A stretch of DNA of 10,840 nucleotides from Rubritepida sp. (GTDB lineage: Bacteria > Pseudomonadota > Alphaproteobacteria > Acetobacterales > Acetobacteraceae): NCBI GenBank assembly GCA_014376425.1, contig JACMRO010000475.1, positions 1 through 10,840 of the forward strand, written 5' to 3'. The notes beneath the pieces were generated by a model, which worked only from the letters and a program-made list of their open reading frames with translations, did not search any database and was not told the DNA's origin. This document shows, piece after piece, positions 8,873-10,840 of this stretch. A program made the position numbers and the translations under genes. Every line of letters starts with the position of its first letter. The first letter of the stretch is position 1.

Positions 8873-9290
8873 TCAGGCGATGATGGCGGCGATGACTACC
8901 GCCGAGGCGAAGTTGATGGCGAGTTTGTCGTATCCGGTAGCGGTGCGTGCCAGTCCTTCAGGCTGCAGAACACTCGTTTTATAAGGGTTCGTTGCTGGTA
9001 GGCGACCTTGTCTAAGGAGTGGAGATGCTTTCGGGTGGGGTTGTTGGGAATGAGGGAAAATGCTCCCCGTTCGATCAGGAGCATCCGCAGGCGGTCGCTG
9101 TCATAACCCGCGTTGGCAAGCAGTATGTACGCGGATGGCAAGGCGAGTAGGAGTTAAGGCGCAGGCTCGTGGTCGCTGACCTGGGCGGCGGTGAGGCTGA
9201 AAGCGATTAACCGCCCAAGGTGGTCGGCGTCGGCATGAATTTTGGTTCCGGGCCCGGCCTCGGGAACGCCCGATGGCGTGGCTCCAGGCC
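8873..9290 (-). pseudogene. IS5-family transposase remnant, several frameshifts
   Basis: Joining frames on the minus strand gives, in order, IGRSRGR, GTKIHADADHLGRLIAFSL, TAAQVSDHEPAP, then YILLANAGYDSDRLR, IPNNPTRKHLH, AYQQRTLIKRVFCSLKDW and finally ATGYDKLAINFASAVVIAA with TGA at 8873-8875. This is the order of an IS5-type DDE transposase: the region of the first Asp lies upstream, the second Asp is in ANAGYDSD, and the third acidic site sits in the block usually written RN.IER.F..LK. Here that Glu appears as Lys (TLIKRVF), so the catalytic triad is broken as well as the frame. Breaks fall near 9155 (an early TAA after EPAP), near 9250 and near 8945. The N-terminal third is missing. The right end lies about 60 bases from the IS701 remnant. 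Confidence 0.85.
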
Positions 9291-9310
9291 CCCTTTTCCC
9301 GCCGGCCGAC

Positions 9311-9327
9311 GCTAGCTGCGCGCTAGC
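9311..9327. repeat. Repeated GCTAGC palindrome in the gap between two IS remnants
   Basis: GCTAGC occurs at 9311-9316 and 9322-9327 with five bases between, so the whole can fold as a 6-bp hairpin. It lies in the spacer between the IS5 and IS701 remnants and may be part of an IS end. Function is unknown. Confidence 0.4.
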
Positions 9328-9355
9328 CCTGATAGGGTTTGGAGGTTAGCATTAC

Positions 9356-10114
9356 AGTTGCGTTTTCATCTTAATGTGGCAATTTTGTACCCCTTGCCCG
9401 CGCGGCGCAGGGCCATCTCCACATCGCCGACGCCGTAGACGCTGTCGGTCCCGACCCAGGCGAAGGGCACGCTTGGCGCAACCACGCGCTTGATCATGCC
9501 GACAGCGAGCCCGGTCTTGGTCGCGAGACTCGTGGCCTGCGGCACATGGGCCGCCACCAGCCGGGCGCAGTCGTCTGTCCAGACCTTGGGCAGATACAGT
9601 GCACGGTCGATGGAGGCATGGCCCTGCCGCGAGCCGAGGGCCGCGAACACACCGATCTGGCAATTGGTGATCTTGCGCGCTGAGCCGGTGTATTGCCGCC
9701 CCACGCTACAACATGCGCGGCCCTGCTTGAGAAATCCGGTCTCGTCGATGACCAGAACCGCATCATCGGCGGCGGGTGTTTCGACGAGACAGTCACGCAC
9801 GAGGTCGCGCAAGGCGCCCGCATCCCAACGGCTACGGCCCAGGATGGCCTGCTGACGCCATGGGCCTGGATTACCCGCCACCTCTGCACGCAATCCACCC
9901 GGCCTTGCGCCGCTCATCGCCCAGCAGCCCGTCCAGAAAAAGACCCGCCGAGGCCGCTACCCGAGTTTGCGTGAACCAGGGTCGTATCGACGCCTTGATG
10001 TCACGCAGCAAGGCCGCCCATAGCACCAGCGTCGTCTCGTTCGATGCGCCGGACATCCATGATCTTCCAAATCATGGTTGCCCATTGATTCAGAGGGTTT
10101 GGGAATGTGCAACT
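9356..10114 (-). mobile_element. Shortened IS701-family element with possible terminal repeats
   Basis: The element carries the IS701-type transposase remnant. The outer ends resemble each other as inverted repeats: AGTTGCGTTTTC at 9356-9367 and, read on the minus strand from 10114, AGTTGCACATTC, sharing AGTTGC and the final TTC. The four bases outside are TTAC on the left and TTAG on the right. Members of IS701 duplicate a 4-bp YTAR target, so this could be a decayed target duplication. The distance between the ends is about 760 bases, while full IS701 elements are well over 1 kb, pointing to an internal deletion. The exact ends are inference from weak repeats. Confidence 0.5.
9366..10056 (-). 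pseudogene. IS701-family transposase, frameshifted and C-terminally truncated
   Basis: The first frame, from ATG 10056, gives VLWAALLRDIKASIRPWF and LDGLLGDERRKAGW, the N-terminal region of IS701 transposases. A one-base shift near 9895 leads into the second frame, with AEVAGNPGPWRQQAILGRSRWDA, VLVIDETGFLKQG, RQYTGSARKITNCQIGVFA and DRALYLPKVWTDD. Next comes PFAWVGTDSVYGVGD and GKGYKIATLR before TGA at 9366. VIDETGF and the Asp of GTDSVYG are the first two catalytic Asp sites. Full proteins go on for roughly 200 more residues after GKGY, including the catalytic Glu; all of that is absent. This copy therefore cannot transpose by itself. Confidence 0.9.
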
Positions 10115-10135
10115 TTAGTGCTGGCCCCGCCGGGC

Positions 10136-10840
10136 CTACTCGATGCGGATATCACTCTCGCGGATGATCGGCGTCCATTTCGCGCGTTCGGCCACAATCG
10201 CCTCTGCCAACTGGTCCGGCGTACTCCAGCGCGGCTCGAGCCCATTGCGGTTGAGCACCGCAGTCGCCTCGGGGTCGTTCAACGCCACGCGCATCGCGGC
10301 GTTGAGGCGGGCAATAGCGGCGTCCGGCGTGCCGCGGGGCGCCATCACCGCGTACCAGGAAGGCACGTCGAAGCCCGGAAGGCCTGATTCAGCCATGGTT
10401 GGAATGTCCGGCATCAGGCGCGAGCGTTCCAAATGCGGTATGGCCAAGGCGCGTAGCTTTTCTTCGCGCACCTGCGTCAGCACCGACGTGGCGGTGGCGA
10501 AGGAGAAGTCGGCCCGGCCGGCCAGCAGATCGGTCACCACAAGCCCGCCGCCGCGGTAGTGCACCGCGGTGGTTTCAGTCCCCGCGGTACGGTCGAACAG
10601 CAGCCCCGCTAGATGGGGCCCGCCGGCGATGCCGCTGGTGCCTTAGGAAAGCCGCCCGGGCGCGGCCTTCGCCGCTGCAACCAGTCCAGCCACGCTGCGC
10701 CAGGGCCGGTCCTGCGGCAGCACCAGGATGTTAAAGAGCTCGACCCGCCACCGAGACCGGCACCAGGTCGCGCGCGGGGTCTACCGGCAGGCGGATCACC
10801 ATCGGGCTGACCACGAGGGCACCAAGCGTCGCGAGCAGCA
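10136..10840 (-). pseudogene. Bug/TctC-family periplasmic receptor, disrupted, 5' end outside the window
   Basis: The last 142 codons (TAG at 10136-10138) contain VVTDLLAGRADFSF, REEKLRALAIP, RSRLMPDIPTMAESGLPGF and APRGTPDAAIARLNAA. This is the C-terminal lobe of the Bug/TctC receptors that bind carboxylates for tripartite tricarboxylate transport or signalling. Upstream in the same frame come LFNILVLPQDRPW, AAPGRLS, then a TAA at 10643-10645 where the family normally has Tyr (GRLSYGTSG), then PHLAGLLFDRTAG. Further upstream another frame reads LVVSPMVIRLPVDPARDL and VPVSVAG, so there is also a shift near 10740. With two lesions the gene is most likely dead. Its 3' end lies about 20 bases from the IS701 remnant. 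No TctA or TctB gene is visible, as is common for orphan Bug genes. Confidence 0.88.

Overview
The window looks like a chromosomal segment of a GC-rich alphaproteobacterium, probably Rhodospirillales/Acetobacteraceae. That placement is an inference. It rests on the codon use, a fused LivM-LivG transporter subunit, a DUF3489 protein paired with a serine recombinase, an IS701-type transposase close to those of acetic-acid bacteria and their relatives, and a Bug/TctC receptor.

Layout from left to right. (1) Bases 2-181 hold the C-terminal end of a plus-strand SAM-dependent tetrapyrrole methyltransferase (SUMT/CobA-like). (2) Bases 405-1520 are a decayed mobile patch. A minus-strand DUF3489 gene overlaps by ATGA a frameshifted small serine recombinase, and the DUF3489 N-terminus runs into a plus-strand IS630 transposase tail. 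(3) Bases 1738-7403 are an intact, tightly packed minus-strand operon. Its order of transcription is an enolase-superfamily enzyme (mandelate racemase subgroup), a periplasmic binding protein with a Tat-like signal, LivH, a LivM-LivG fusion, and LivF. (4) Bases 7404-8506 are about 1.1 kb without a convincing gene, containing a 12-bp tandem repeat and, at the right end, a candidate promoter with a long leader. (5) Bases 8507-8710 encode a cold-shock protein followed by hairpin terminators. (6) Bases 8873-10118 are two adjoining minus-strand IS remnants: an IS5-family transposase with frameshifts, and a shortened IS701-family element whose two ends may both survive. (7) From base 10136 to the right edge lies a minus-strand Bug/TctC receptor gene broken by a stop codon and a frameshift.

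How the parts fit. The operon is a complete HAAT (branched-chain amino-acid type) ABC importer: one binding protein, two permease domains and two ATPase domains. It is translationally coupled throughout and led by a catabolic enzyme of the mandelate racemase type. I infer that the importer brings in the substrate of that enzyme, perhaps a hydroxy acid, sugar acid or aromatic acid, rather than leucine, isoleucine or valine. The nearby Bug receptor would once have bound a carboxylate too.

The genes in the operon and the cold-shock gene are open. The recombinase, all three transposases and the Bug receptor carry lesions, while the DUF3489 gene is open but appears truncated. This is either real decay focused on mobile DNA or, less likely, sequence error. 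I see no tRNA, rRNA, CRISPR array or clearly new multi-gene system. The most unusual points are the enolase-transporter pairing with its K-x-H motif, the permease-ATPase fusion with a long overlap into livH, and the shortened IS701 element.
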